DNA from: Thermoplasmata archaeon
Lineage (GTDB): Archaea > Thermoplasmatota > Thermoplasmata > Thermoplasmatales > GCA-001856825
Direction: 5' to 3'
Assembly: GCA_021797855.1 (NCBI GenBank)
Contig: JAJZYX010000001.1
Location: 1-64,000 of the forward strand
DNA length: 64,000 bases
Shown: positions 45,132 to 54,563 of the stretch, one piece after another
Layout of the letters: each line of letters begins with the position of its first letter
Position numbering within the stretch: the first letter of the stretch is position 1
Translations under genes and position numbers: made by a program
The notes under the pieces: model-generated
What the model was told of the DNA's origin: nothing
The model's database searches: none
The model's input: only the letters and a program-made list of their open reading frames with translations

Positions 45132-48100
45132 ATGGATGCAACGAGCAGAATTAAGACTCTAACGGATATCGCGAAGGACATGAGCGTAGAGTCGAAGACC
45201 GGTATTGCACTCACACTGGCCTTCTTCTTCTCCCTCTTCCTAAGTTTGTACTTCGTGATCGGACCCGCAGTGAAAGCGGATTTCGCCGTCTCAGGTGGAT
45301 CCGATGCGTATTACAATATGAGAATAGTCTCGTACATCCTTTCGACCCATCATCAGCTGCTCTTTGATCCGAGCCTGAACTACCCGATTGGTCTTGAGAA
45401 TCCAAGACCACCATTCTTCATGTGGTTCGCAGTGATGCTAGGCTACGCCTTCTCACCACTGCTTGGGGGAGTATACAACTCAACCATGACCATGTTCCTG
45501 GCATCAACCGCGATTGGGGGGGCGTTCATAGTATTCCCGACGTACTTCCTCGGGAAGGAGCTCTTCGACAGGAAGGTAGGGATAATAGCAGCAGTGCTCG
45601 TCGCAATGTCTCCTTTGACACTGATGAAGAGCATAGCGACAATAGGACTGTTCGATATATTCACAGCCCTTTTCGGTCTAATGTTCATCTACTTCTTCCT
45701 GAGGTCGGTAAATACCTTCAGATACGAAGACAACGGTAAGTCATTCGTTGGAAACATAGTTCCGTCAATGAAAGCTAATCCCATATCAGTTATTTACGGT
45801 CTTCTTGCCGGTGTTTCCCTCGCGGCATCAATGCTGACCTGGGTTGGTTCAATTGCGCTGATTCTCATACTCGTAGGATCTGCGGTAGTACAAACTGCAA
45901 TCTTTGCAATAAAGAGGAAAAGCGCATTATCCATACTTGTAGCAAATCTCCTCTTCGGTTCCGGTTTTCTCATATCTTTCCCGTGGTATTACGTGGCGGG
46001 CTTCATTCCGGTAAGATTCGAATATCCTCTTATTCTGTGGGTTGCCCTTCTAGCGGTGACAGTATACTTCCTCATTCTCCAGAAGAGACCGTGGCTCCTC
46101 TCCCTTGGGCTGTTCATCCTTTTCGCCGTAGCAGGAGTCCTTCTCCTTTACAAGGTAGACAGACAGCTCATTTACTCCATCCTTTCCGGCCAGCACTACT
46201 TCATCAAGAACAAGATATACGATACCATAGCAGAAGCCCAGGCCCTTCCGCTTGGCGAAGACCTTCTGGAATTTGGCGCTTTCACGTTCTTCGCCTCATT
46301 CATCGGTCTGGCCTACATGGTCTATAAATGGGTCAAGACAGCGACCTTCAATATGACCATAGCGGTGCTTTACTTCGGAGGGATAATAATAATAAGTATG
46401 ATTGCCTCAAAATTCCTCTACTTTGGAGCAACAGCCGCATCGATCCTGACTGCATACATCATAGTCAGGGCCTTTGAGCTTCTGCAGTTCAGGGAGGCGA
46501 TAGAAAAGTCCAGGGGGAGATCAATAAAGACTGCTCTTAGGAGAGAGTTGAGGTTTGCCCACTATGCGACAATACTCATAGTAGTCTTCCTCCTAATCGT
46601 TCCAACCACGTTCTACGCAGTCGATTCGGCGATACCCTACAACAATAAGACAACTTACGACAGGCAGTTGTACAATGACACCCCCGCTTTCCTGAGGCCT
46701 GCCAATTACACCCCTCCTTACTACCTTGGAGCCTTCGGAGCAAGTCTTGCGACACCAAACCAGCCGCTGAACACTGCACTTTCGTGGTTTGCAAATCAGG
46801 ATGCTCAGCTTGCACCGTCGCAGCGTCCTGCGTTCATGTCATGGTGGGACTATGGGTTCCAGACCCTGGAGCAGGGCAACCATCCAGTAATGGCAGATAA
46901 CTTCCAGGACGGAATATATCCGGCTGCGCAACTCCTCCTGGCCCAGAACGAGAGTGAAATGATTGCAGTAATGATTACAAGGATGCTGGACAACTATTCC
47001 GTAAATGGCAACTTCAACTCATCAGCGGTAATACCCCTACTAGTCCAGTATCTTGGACAGAAGGGTGCAGATACCGTCATGAGCTACGAAACCAACTCGA
47101 AGAACTATATCTCCCTCATCTCGGAGAATCCAAGCTTCTTTGGCCCGACTCAGGACGTACAGGTAGGGGATGCAAAGTACATCCTGATAGAGCACTATAT
47201 CGCAAACCTATACCCTCTCAGCACTATAATAAACCTCTATTCTGCAATAGAGCATCAACTGAACAAGTACATGAGTTATATCTCCATAAATTCAGGCCTG
47301 TTCCCGTTCAACGGGACTAACACAGGCATATTCTACGCTCCTTCTTACCTTGGGGATTTCCCGTTCGTGAATGCATCCGGTGAGATCATCCCCACAGCCT
47401 TCTATACGATTAACGTTACCGACACCTCAGGAAATACGTACCCACTGCAGAACTTCCCGCCCGGAGACACGCCTGTGAGCTACAGCATACACTACACCCC
47501 TGCGTTCTACAACACCACGATATACAGGGGCTTCATAGGCTACCCCCCAAGCGTGGTGGGAGCTAGCAGCGGGATACCGGGGTTCTCCTCTAACCTTACC
47601 TCATATCCTGCAATGCAGGGATGGGGCATGCCAAACTTTGAGGTGGTATACAAGACCGTGCTCTGGAATCCCTATACCGACTATCAGAATCATACTACCG
47701 CTTGGAAGCCGGTCTCTCTTGAACAGGGATATTACTACCTCTCGAAGCACGACGGGACTGTTGACCTATTCCCGCCGTCGTCAGTTCTTGCCAATGACGT
47801 GATATTCCTGCAGTACTACCCAGGGGCAATTATAGAGGGGAAGGTCACGACTACCAGCGGTCAACCGGTGGAGGGTGTGAGGGTAACTCTCACGGACCAG
47901 TACGGAATCCCCCACCAGACCGTATTGACCAATGCTTCCGGGTACTACTCCCTTTATGCAGTAGCAGGAAACGATACAGTGACTTATTCTACCGGTTCAA
48001 TGAATCCTCTCTACATGCTTGGGAACAAGACCCTTGGGTATTACAACGTAACAATCTCGGAGGCCCAGGCAAACAGGGAGAGCTACAACAATTATGGAAT

Positions 48101-51100
48101 GCCCACGTGGAACATCACTCACAACCTAGTTCTTAATTCAACGCAGATCAACGGAATAATGTATCTTAACATTGCGAGGAGGCCGACGTTCTCTATCGCG
48201 GATCAGCCCATATCGGGAACAATCACCTACTACAATTCCACCTATAACATTTCATATATCACTCACACGCTGCAGAATGGAAGCTATCAACTTTCCAACG
48301 TCCTCCCCTACAGCTACGAGATATCTGCAAACGTTTACGGGCAGACATACAGAAACGTCACTTCCATCACAGTATCGTCCGGCTTTGTCTCAAAGGACGT
48401 GCCGCTCCAGTTCGGAATAATGAATGCTAGCCTAGCCAAAGGGAATCAGCTATCGCAAGGGGCAGGAATATCGTTCAGCAGGGGGAACTTCTCTATTTCG
48501 TATAACCTGACACAGCCGGACCAGACGTACTATTTGCCGACTGGCATCTACAATGTCAGCGCACATAGCGGAGGGAGATGGGACAACTTCACAGCTCAGC
48601 TGACTAATAACAGCACTGCGAATCTGAACCTCTCTTTCCAGAGGATGTTCACGGTCACATTTGTAACGCAGATCAACGGATTTCCAGTAAGCGCACTGGT
48701 CACGATAAATAACGGCACAAATTCAGCGGGTAGCACACAGACAATACAGACAGATTCCCGAGGGGTCGGTTATTTCAGTGCTCCGATATCAACAGATATC
48801 GTCTATACCGACGTCCTTTACAACGGAAGATATTATGCAGCCTCGGAGATCGTAAACATATCCAGTACCATGAGCGTACCCCTCAACCTAGAGCCCGCCT
48901 ACCTGGTCTCAGGTCAATATAAGGTCAATAACGTCGGACAGAACAATACAAAGATTGGAATAGTCGGAAATGGCACTTACGTGAAGCTGTTCGGAAACAA
49001 AACTGGTTACTTCTCAGTCTACCTCCCTGCCGGTGAATACAAAGTAGTGACATATTCGCACTTCAACTTCTCCCTTTACGTAGCAGCTATGCAGTTCACA
49101 GTGAACAATCATGACCTTTACCTCAATCTGAACGGGATTCCCGGTAGCCAGATAAATGGTACCGTTTCGTACAACAATTTACCCGTCACCGGGCTTGTTA
49201 CTTCCCAGATGAACGGCGCCCCATATTATGACACGTTCACAACAGGGAAAGGGGCGTACAGCATATTCGTTCAAAAGGGTCTATCTCCCGGGACCTTGAA
49301 TTTCGTATCCCCGGGTTACTCAATATCATCCTCAACTCCAACAAAGATAGAACTGAAAATCCTGCCAGTGACAGTTTCATTAGAAGCCAACTATTCAGGG
49401 AACGTACCAATCAGGCTCTACGTAAATGGCACTTATGACTATATAGTATCTGGCACGCACTTCTTCAATTTTTCTGCACTCCCCGGCAATTACACCCTTT
49501 CTTTCTCTCATCCTGGCACGGCAATTCAAAGTACTATGAACAGCATTGAAGTTATTCCGGCGGAGATGGGACAGTCCTTCACCGCCAATATGAGGGTAAT
49601 GGCCAAACTCACGGTGGAACCTGTCAAAAAGATATTCGTGTTCCACGACGGGAATCTGGTATCCACAGGCCTAAATTCCACCCTCCCTATAGGGAATTAC
49701 ACTATTTATGGATACAGTGGCAGCAGTGCCGCACTGGCAAAAGTGAATCTCACTGAAAACTCGGTCGTCGCCCTCAACCTGAGCGCCGCATACAACGTAA
49801 CCATATACACATCCCCCTCGGCGTCTGTGCTGATAGGGTCGCAGTACGGCAATATATCCTGGGAGAACTCCATCCTCCTGCCCCAGGGGCACTACACCTT
49901 CACTCTTCTGAAGAAAATCAATTCCACGTACGAGTATTATGCCTCTTCCACGTTGTACGTCTCATCCCCGCAGCAGTTAAGGCTAAACGGTCTTCCAACA
50001 GAGACAGTTGAGAATGTAAGGATAGCCTTCTATAGTGGAAATTCCCCGCTGTCATCCGGCACTTACTTCATTCAGGGAACAAAGAACTATACCGGAACAT
50101 TCAGCACAAACATCATACAGCTGCCGATAGGGAATTACTCGATATATGCTACATCAAGCAACCTCGCCTACCTGGGATCGTTCGAGGTCACTTCATCTGG
50201 AGCTGACCTCAATCTAACCCTCCAGAGAGCGTACCCTCTGAACTATGGTACCTACCTCAATAACACTTCCTACGCAGGAATGGTCGCCATCAAGGGTGCA
50301 GTGAAGTACTACCTACAGCCGTCGGGTGTGATCATGCTTCCCAATGGTACTTACACCTTTTCCGCATATACCAATTTCACATACTACGGCTACCTGGACA
50401 ATTACACCCTCAACCAGACGGTCAAGGTAAACGGAGTCAGCTCCGGCACGCTATTATTCAAGATAGTTCCCATAGAAGAGGCGACGTTCTATGCAGAAGC
50501 TGGCAGTCCAGTACTGGCGAACAACCAGTCCATCACATTCCCAATGCTGATAACCAGCAAATCCAACATACCTCTCAACTTCACCATAGGGAATTCATCA
50601 TCTTTTTACGTAAACGGTTCAAGTATACGCCTACTCCCATACTCATCAGGCGAAACCAACGTGACGATCAAGGTTCCTGCCCACCAGTCTGCAGGAAATA
50701 ACACGGTCTACGTCAGGGTCTACTACGGACAGACATACTATAACGTTGCGGTAAACGTGACGGTACCTTCTCGTGAGGACGTTACTGCAGTTGTGAAGAA
50801 TAACACTGGGAAGATAGTAGGGAACCTGCTGGAGATACCAATGACAATCTTCAACAGAGGGAATGTGAAGGGAAAAGTGAATGTCACAATAATGAACGCT
50901 GCGGAACTCAGCTCCAACGGCATAACAATCAAGTTCGGTAATGCCACCTATTATTCCACGAACATAGGATCGTTTTCAAACAACACAACTTACCTCACAG
51001 TGAATTCCAGTGGAATAGGGATGGTTGACGGAAGCATAGTATCGGTGCTCATAAGCTACGGGAACACGACGAAGATCGTCAGCTTTGCCCTTGAAACACC

Positions 51101-51254
51101 ACAGCTCTCGGTGAGCAAGGGTGAGGGTATCGGTCATGGAATCTCCATTTATTCGCCGCTTACGCAGGACTATTACATCTACGCATTCTCTTTCTTCATC
51201 GTGCTTGCGATGATTCTGGTGATGCTCATATTCAGAAGGAGGTTCAGGGCATGA
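45132..51254 (+). CDS. aglB: Giant oligosaccharyltransferase STT3/AglB with repeat-rich outer region
   Basis: 2040 residues from ATG 45132, five bases after GGTGG; GTG 45123 is an alternative. Residues about 20-490 hold roughly 13 membrane helices with the metal-site GGSDAYYNMR (D58) in the first outer loop; WWDYG at 571-575 is the catalytic motif that recognises the N-x-S/T sequon. Usual archaeal AglB is about 800-1000 residues; here the outer part continues from about 495 to 2010. It holds a carboxypeptidase-regulatory-like domain (about 900-950), then beta-sandwich repeats with LP-x-G-x-Y cores, and many N-x-S/T sequons. A C-terminal membrane helix (about 2012-2034) and basic RRRFRA close it. 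Confidence 0.92.
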   Translation: MDATSRIKTLTDIAKDMSVESKTGIALTLAFFFSLFLSLYFVIGPAVKADFAVSGGSDAYYNMRIVSYILSTHHQLLFDPSLNYPIGLENPRPPFFMWFAVMLGYAFSPLLGGVYNSTMTMFLASTAIGGAFIVFPTYFLGKELFDRKVGIIAAVLVAMSPLTLMKSIATIGLFDIFTALFGLMFIYFFLRSVNTFRYEDNGKSFVGNIVPSMKANPISVIYGLLAGVSLAASMLTWVGSIALILILVGSAVVQTAIFAIKRKSALSILVANLLFGSGFLISFPWYYVAGFIPVRFEYPLILWVALLAVTVYFLILQKRPWLLSLGLFILFAVAGVLLLYKVDRQLIYSILSGQHYFIKNKIYDTIAEAQALPLGEDLLEFGAFTFFASFIGLAYMVYKWVKTATFNMTIAVLYFGGIIIISMIASKFLYFGATAASILTAYIIVRAFELLQFREAIEKSRGRSIKTALRRELRFAHYATILIVVFLLIVPTTFYAVDSAIPYNNKTTYDRQLYNDTPAFLRPANYTPPYYLGAFGASLATPNQPLNTALSWFANQDAQLAPSQRPAFMSWWDYGFQTLEQGNHPVMADNFQDGIYPAAQLLLAQNESEMIAVMITRMLDNYSVNGNFNSSAVIPLLVQYLGQKGADTVMSYETNSKNYISLISENPSFFGPTQDVQVGDAKYILIEHYIANLYPLSTIINLYSAIEHQLNKYMSYISINSGLFPFNGTNTGIFYAPSYLGDFPFVNASGEIIPTAFYTINVTDTSGNTYPLQNFPPGDTPVSYSIHYTPAFYNTTIYRGFIGYPPSVVGASSGIPGFSSNLTSYPAMQGWGMPNFEVVYKTVLWNPYTDYQNHTTAWKPVSLEQGYYYLSKHDGTVDLFPPSSVLANDVIFLQYYPGAIIEGKVTTTSGQPVEGVRVTLTDQYGIPHQTVLTNASGYYSLYAVAGNDTVTYSTGSMNPLYMLGNKTLGYYNVTISEAQANRESYNNYGMPTWNITHNLVLNSTQINGIMYLNIARRPTFSIADQPISGTITYYNSTYNISYITHTLQNGSYQLSNVLPYSYEISANVYGQTYRNVTSITVSSGFVSKDVPLQFGIMNASLAKGNQLSQGAGISFSRGNFSISYNLTQPDQTYYLPTGIYNVSAHSGGRWDNFTAQLTNNSTANLNLSFQRMFTVTFVTQINGFPVSALVTINNGTNSAGSTQTIQTDSRGVGYFSAPISTDIVYTDVLYNGRYYAASEIVNISSTMSVPLNLEPAYLVSGQYKVNNVGQNNTKIGIVGNGTYVKLFGNKTGYFSVYLPAGEYKVVTYSHFNFSLYVAAMQFTVNNHDLYLNLNGIPGSQINGTVSYNNLPVTGLVTSQMNGAPYYDTFTTGKGAYSIFVQKGLSPGTLNFVSPGYSISSSTPTKIELKILPVTVSLEANYSGNVPIRLYVNGTYDYIVSGTHFFNFSALPGNYTLSFSHPGTAIQSTMNSIEVIPAEMGQSFTANMRVMAKLTVEPVKKIFVFHDGNLVSTGLNSTLPIGNYTIYGYSGSSAALAKVNLTENSVVALNLSAAYNVTIYTSPSASVLIGSQYGNISWENSILLPQGHYTFTLLKKINSTYEYYASSTLYVSSPQQLRLNGLPTETVENVRIAFYSGNSPLSSGTYFIQGTKNYTGTFSTNIIQLPIGNYSIYATSSNLAYLGSFEVTSSGADLNLTLQRAYPLNYGTYLNNTSYAGMVAIKGAVKYYLQPSGVIMLPNGTYTFSAYTNFTYYGYLDNYTLNQTVKVNGVSSGTLLFKIVPIEEATFYAEAGSPVLANNQSITFPMLITSKSNIPLNFTIGNSSSFYVNGSSIRLLPYSSGETNVTIKVPAHQSAGNNTVYVRVYYGQTYYNVAVNVTVPSREDVTAVVKNNTGKIVGNLLEIPMTIFNRGNVKGKVNVTIMNAAELSSNGITIKFGNATYYSTNIGSFSNNTTYLTVNSSGIGMVDGSIVSVLISYGNTTKIVSFALETPQLSVSKGEGIGHGISIYSPLTQDYYIYAFSFFIVLAMILVMLIFRRRFRA
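48531..50362 (+). repeat. Degenerate beta-sandwich repeats in the AglB outer region
   Basis: At least seven copies of a core LP-x-G-x-Y followed by hydrophobic residues: YLPTGIYNVS, YLPAGEYKVV, ALPGNYTLSF (short form), TLPIGNYTIY, LLPQGHYTFT, QLPIGNYSIY and MLPNGTYTFS, at about 48531, 49023, 49477, 49681, 49868, 50118 and 50334. The last five are spaced about 200 bases apart, so units are roughly 65-80 residues. They resemble PEGA or carboxypeptidase-regulatory-like folds; DNA copies are diverged. Confidence 0.7.
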
Positions 51255-52024
51255 GAGAGAGGGCAATATACGCTTCTATAGCCATCGTGCTGACCGCCAT
51301 CTTCGTCCTGGGCTCAATGGCAGGGGCAGACGGGAGCAGCACCTCCTACGGCCCGGTCAGCGTCACAGGTCCATCTGCCGTGGCCATTAACTCCACATTC
51401 AACTACACGGTAAATGTACAGCAGATCTTTTCGAACTACTCGGTTGTGATGATCCTGTCAGGGTACAACCTCACAGGCGCTTCCCCAGTTTCCCCGGTTT
51501 ACAAAACAGGGGAGCAGTCCGGCTCCAACACTTTCTCCCTCAGGGCACCGAGCGTTGCAACTACCCTCTTCATATTATTCCAGGTCATAGGGAATATGAC
51601 GAACCATGCAAAGTACTATTACAACCTCACGGCAAAGGTACTGGTCAAGCAGTTCACGATCCTCAAGGCGACTATTAAGAATCCGACCGAATTTTCCATA
51701 AGCGCTATTAATGTCACTTTCAAGGTGAATGGGAAATACGCTGGAAGCGAGCTCGTAAACCTGTCCAAGAATTCGACGAAGAATCTCACGTACAAATGGG
51801 TCTCCGGACAGCTTCCTGCAGGTGTGTATACGGTTTCCATATATGTCAACAGCAGCGTTGTGAAGCTCGAGGGAGGCAACTCTTACACCTTCCAGATCCA
51901 GTCCGGGAACCCGTACGTCATTTACATCTACATTGGCATCCTTGCATTCTTCACGATAATTGTCGTAGTGCTTTTCATAGCTAGCTACTATGCCAGAAAG
52001 AGGAGACCAAAGTGGAAGAAGTGA
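51251..52024 (+). CDS. Secreted, membrane-anchored beta-domain protein linked to AglB
   Basis: 257 residues. N-terminal signal peptide (MRERAIYASIAIVLTAIFVL, cleavage near GADG), an outer region with two beta-sandwich-like parts (CARDB-like TILKATIKNPTEFSISAINVTFKVNG), numerous N-x-S/T sequons, and a C-terminal membrane helix followed by basic RKRRPKWKK. ATGA overlap with aglB implies coupled translation. It may be a non-catalytic partner of the giant AglB or an S-layer-linked protein; function not known. Confidence 0.8.
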   Translation: MRERAIYASIAIVLTAIFVLGSMAGADGSSTSYGPVSVTGPSAVAINSTFNYTVNVQQIFSNYSVVMILSGYNLTGASPVSPVYKTGEQSGSNTFSLRAPSVATTLFILFQVIGNMTNHAKYYYNLTAKVLVKQFTILKATIKNPTEFSISAINVTFKVNGKYAGSELVNLSKNSTKNLTYKWVSGQLPAGVYTVSIYVNSSVVKLEGGNSYTFQIQSGNPYVIYIYIGILAFFTIIVVVLFIASYYARKRRPKWKK

Positions 52025-52564
52025 TCAGAGGATATTGTTGCTGAGGGCTATGTTTATCGCGGAGTCGTAGTCCTCTCCCCTCTTTATTGTCTTGGAGCTC
52101 CCCCTCTCGTCCACCACCTGAAGCTTGAAGTCCCTCAGATTCCTGATAATCTGGTTCCTGTACCCCCTGTCGCCATTTCCTACCTTAACCAGGAAGCTGC
52201 GGTATTGACACTCCCTGCTGACCTTAGAGACGTATTCCCTTATGGCGTTTACGTCGTATATACTTCTCCTGTCGATGACTACGTCGTCTGCAAGGGTGGC
52301 AATTCCCGGGGCCGGGCCTGGGTCAATACCTACTACTATTCTCTCCGAACCCTTTGACTTGATGAGTTGCCTCAACCTAAATTCTTCTGCCCCGTCCGTC
52401 CTGTATACGTTATTGCCTTTCAACTCCATGTCCGTGAAAACAACGTCAAATCCCATAATGTTGTCATCAGCCTTTAGAGATGCAAAGGGCTCGTTCATTT
52501 CCTTAAGAAGAGTCAGCAGCCTGTTGTACACCCTGAAATCCCTTGCGAGGACCCCTAACTTCAA
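52025..52564 (-). CDS. RuvC/RNase H-like fold protein, unknown function
   Basis: 179 residues. RIVVGIDPGPAPGIATLAD resembles the first strand and hairpin of RuvC-like nucleases (Asp-x-Gly), and a C-terminal GEDYDSAINIAL supplies another acidic residue. Archaeal relatives are uncharacterised; the fold is inferred from pattern. The stop and that of the upstream plus-strand gene abut in the palindrome TGATCA (52022-52027). Confidence 0.65.
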   Translation of the reverse strand: MKLGVLARDFRVYNRLLTLLKEMNEPFASLKADDNIMGFDVVFTDMELKGNNVYRTDGAEEFRLRQLIKSKGSERIVVGIDPGPAPGIATLADDVVIDRRSIYDVNAIREYVSKVSRECQYRSFLVKVGNGDRGYRNQIIRNLRDFKLQVVDERGSSKTIKRGEDYDSAINIALSNNIL

Positions 52565-52623
52565 TGCCTATGCATTACAATTTAATAAAAATAATTTACC
52601 GATATGCATACGAAACTTCCCAT

Positions 52624-52869
52624 TCACGACACATAGTCGGCTCTTTTCTCCTTCGCTATCTCCTCGAGCTTGTCCGACGTTTCTATGTAGATTATGTCTA
52701 TCATGTTGACGAGGTAATTCTTATCTCTGTCTGAAATATAGAGGAGCGGCTGGATTGTGTCAGAAAGACCTCTGAAGACACCTTCGAGGACCTTGGATTC
52801 ATTTCCGGATCTCAGATACACCTTTACGTTCGATCCCTCCTTAAGGCTAAAGACGGGAAATTCCTTCAT
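52624..52869 (-). CDS. Small beta-barrel-like unknown protein
   Basis: 81 residues with the strand pattern of an Sm-like barrel (GSNVKVYLRSGNESKVLEGVFRGLSDTIQPLLYISDRDKNYLVNMIDIIYIE) and a short charged C-terminal helix. Similarity to LSM is by pattern only, and no Sm motif is clear. Lies between a usp gene and the RuvC-like gene, same strand. Confidence 0.55.
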   Translation of the reverse strand: MKEFPVFSLKEGSNVKVYLRSGNESKVLEGVFRGLSDTIQPLLYISDRDKNYLVNMIDIIYIETSDKLEEIAKEKRADYVS

Positions 52870-52897
52870 CGCTCCTGATCAACCTCCACTTATTAAC

Positions 52898-53368
52898 CTA
52901 TTTGACGACAAGGACAGCACACTCTGAGTTCGCTGCCACCCTCTGGCTCACAGACCCCAGGAATACCCCCCTAAGGAAGCCCCTTCTCCTGTTTCCTATT
53001 ACTATCAGGTCAGGGTTTATCGATCCCGCAAGGTCGAGTATTTCCCTTGCTGGATCACCCTGTTTCAAATAGGTCTTAACGTTCATCACACCATTGGAAA
53101 CTGAATAGTCCTTAGCGTGATTTAAAATGGTCTCTGCCCTTTCCTTGAGGGTCGCGAGCCTTTCGACAATCGTAAGATCCCCCGTCGGATTCTCCCCCGT
53201 CACATACTGGACCGGATAAGGGACTACCATAACGATGTCAAGTTCTAGGTTGGATTCGACTTTGGCCAAGCTTATGCCCATGTCAAGGGCTCTCATTGAG
53301 GGTTTTGTACCGTCAATGGCAACCAGTATCTTGGACAAGGGCAGGACGCCCCTAGTCTTTCCTTCCAT
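52898..53368 (-). CDS. Universal stress protein (UspA family)
   Basis: 156 residues. KILVAIDGTKPSMRALDMGISLAK at the N-terminus and the ATP-binding-type C-terminal GNRRRGFLRGVFLGSVSQRVAANSECAVLVVK (G-x-x-x-x-G...GS) are typical of the nucleotide-binding UspA branch. Dimeric stress-response protein, role undefined. Confidence 0.9.
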   Translation of the reverse strand: MEGKTRGVLPLSKILVAIDGTKPSMRALDMGISLAKVESNLELDIVMVVPYPVQYVTGENPTGDLTIVERLATLKERAETILNHAKDYSVSNGVMNVKTYLKQGDPAREILDLAGSINPDLIVIGNRRRGFLRGVFLGSVSQRVAANSECAVLVVK

Positions 53369-53414
53369 ACAGAATGATAATCAGCAATCGTATAAAATAT
53401 TGCTGACGTGTAAC

Positions 53415-53424
53415 CTATATATAA
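53415..53424 (+). promoter_or_regulatory. TATA-like promoter of nth-nob1
   Basis: CTATATATAAAC about 25-30 bases before ATG 53447. Inferred leaderless start. Confidence 0.55.
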
Positions 53425-53446
53425 ACAATAATCATCTTCCCGGGAA

Positions 53447-54073
53447 ATGGACATGGACCTTATTCTGGACAGAATCGAAGGAATGGTTGCCCCTCATATT
53501 GCAATATGGGACGACCCTTTCAGAATACTAATAACCGGGATTATGTCCACGAGGACAAAGGACGAAGTCACCGACCGGGCTAGTCTCCGCCTTTTCTGCG
53601 AATACCCTACTGTCCAGAAACTTGCAAAGGCATCACCAAGGGAGATAGAGAAGATCATAAAGCCTGTGGGTTTCTACAAGAACAAATCGAAGGACATCGT
53701 CTCGACATCCAGAATCATAATGACAGAACACGAGGGGAAGGTACCGACAACGATGAAAAAACTGCTGGAGCTTCCTGGTGTAGGAAGGAAGGTTGCAAAC
53801 ATAGTGTTATCGGAAGGCGTTGGAAAGGATGGATTGGCGGTTGACACTCACGTTCAGAGGATCTCATTCAGGCTGGGAATAACTAATTCTGAAAAGCCTG
53901 AGGAAACCGAAAGGATTCTCAAGCGCAGGATAAAGAGGGATCGTTGGAACGAGGTCAATTCATACTTCGTTGAGTTTGGTAAGAAAATATGCAAGCCTGT
54001 TCATCCACTTTGCGATATATGCAAATTGAAGGAAGACTGCAAATACTGGAGGGAAAATGAAGGTAGTAATTGA
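53447..54073 (+). CDS. nth: Endonuclease III (DNA glycosylase/AP lyase)
   Basis: 208 residues. HhH-GPD core with LLELPGVGRKVANIVL (helix-hairpin-helix with catalytic lysine in GRK) and the catalytic aspartate in VDTHVQRIS; C-terminal 4Fe-4S cluster ligands C-x6-C-x2-C-x5-C in CKPVHPLCDICKLKEDC. Removes oxidised pyrimidines. Tandem ATGs at 53447 and 53453. Its 3' end overlaps the nob1 start by 17 bases. Confidence 0.95.
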   Translation: MDMDLILDRIEGMVAPHIAIWDDPFRILITGIMSTRTKDEVTDRASLRLFCEYPTVQKLAKASPREIEKIIKPVGFYKNKSKDIVSTSRIIMTEHEGKVPTTMKKLLELPGVGRKVANIVLSEGVGKDGLAVDTHVQRISFRLGITNSEKPEETERILKRRIKRDRWNEVNSYFVEFGKKICKPVHPLCDICKLKEDCKYWRENEGSN

Positions 54074-54563
54074 CACCTCTTCCTTCTTTTACGGTTTTCA
54101 GCCGGAGGGGGGGAACCAATACATTACGACACCTTCAGTCCTGAATGAGATACGGGGAAAGAGGATGAGGAGAAGCGTAGAGATGCAGACAGAGTTGTTA
54201 CAGGTTCTTGAGCCCGGGGTTCATTCGGTGGCTGAGGTGACGAAAAATGCCAATTTCACTGGAGACATTGGCCAGCTAAGCATGACTGACATTGAACTTA
54301 TTGCCCTTGCACTGGAGGAGGGAGCGGAACTGCTCACTAACGATCTTGCAATACAGAACGTTTGTGCCAGGATGGGAATTGTGTACCGATCCTTTGGCGT
54401 GAAGTTAATAGATACAGAGATAGAATGGTCGTACAGGTGCATCGGATGTAAAAGGATATATGACAGGAAGCTAGAATCCTGTCCCCACTGCGGAAGCGAA
54501 CTGAGGAAGTTTCCGAAGAAAAGGAAGGCTACTGGCGAATCCACCTCACTTCATAGAAGGTGA
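54057..54563 (+). CDS. nob1: rRNA maturation endonuclease NOB1
   Basis: 168 residues. PIN domain with VIDTSSFFY at the N-terminus, TPSVLNEI, LSMTDIELIALALE and LLTNDLAIQNVC (acidic active site), then a zinc ribbon CIGCKRIYDRKLESCPHCG and a basic tail. NOB1 cuts the 3' end of 16S rRNA. Overlaps nth at the start and the convergent endA gene by 35 bases at the end. Confidence 0.92.
   Translation: MKVVIDTSSFFYGFQPEGGNQYITTPSVLNEIRGKRMRRSVEMQTELLQVLEPGVHSVAEVTKNANFTGDIGQLSMTDIELIALALEEGAELLTNDLAIQNVCARMGIVYRSFGVKLIDTEIEWSYRCIGCKRIYDRKLESCPHCGSELRKFPKKRKATGESTSLHRR

Noticed and set aside
45443-45739. Extra frames inside aglB on either strand
   Set aside because: They lie entirely within the strongly coding aglB frame and have no features of their own.
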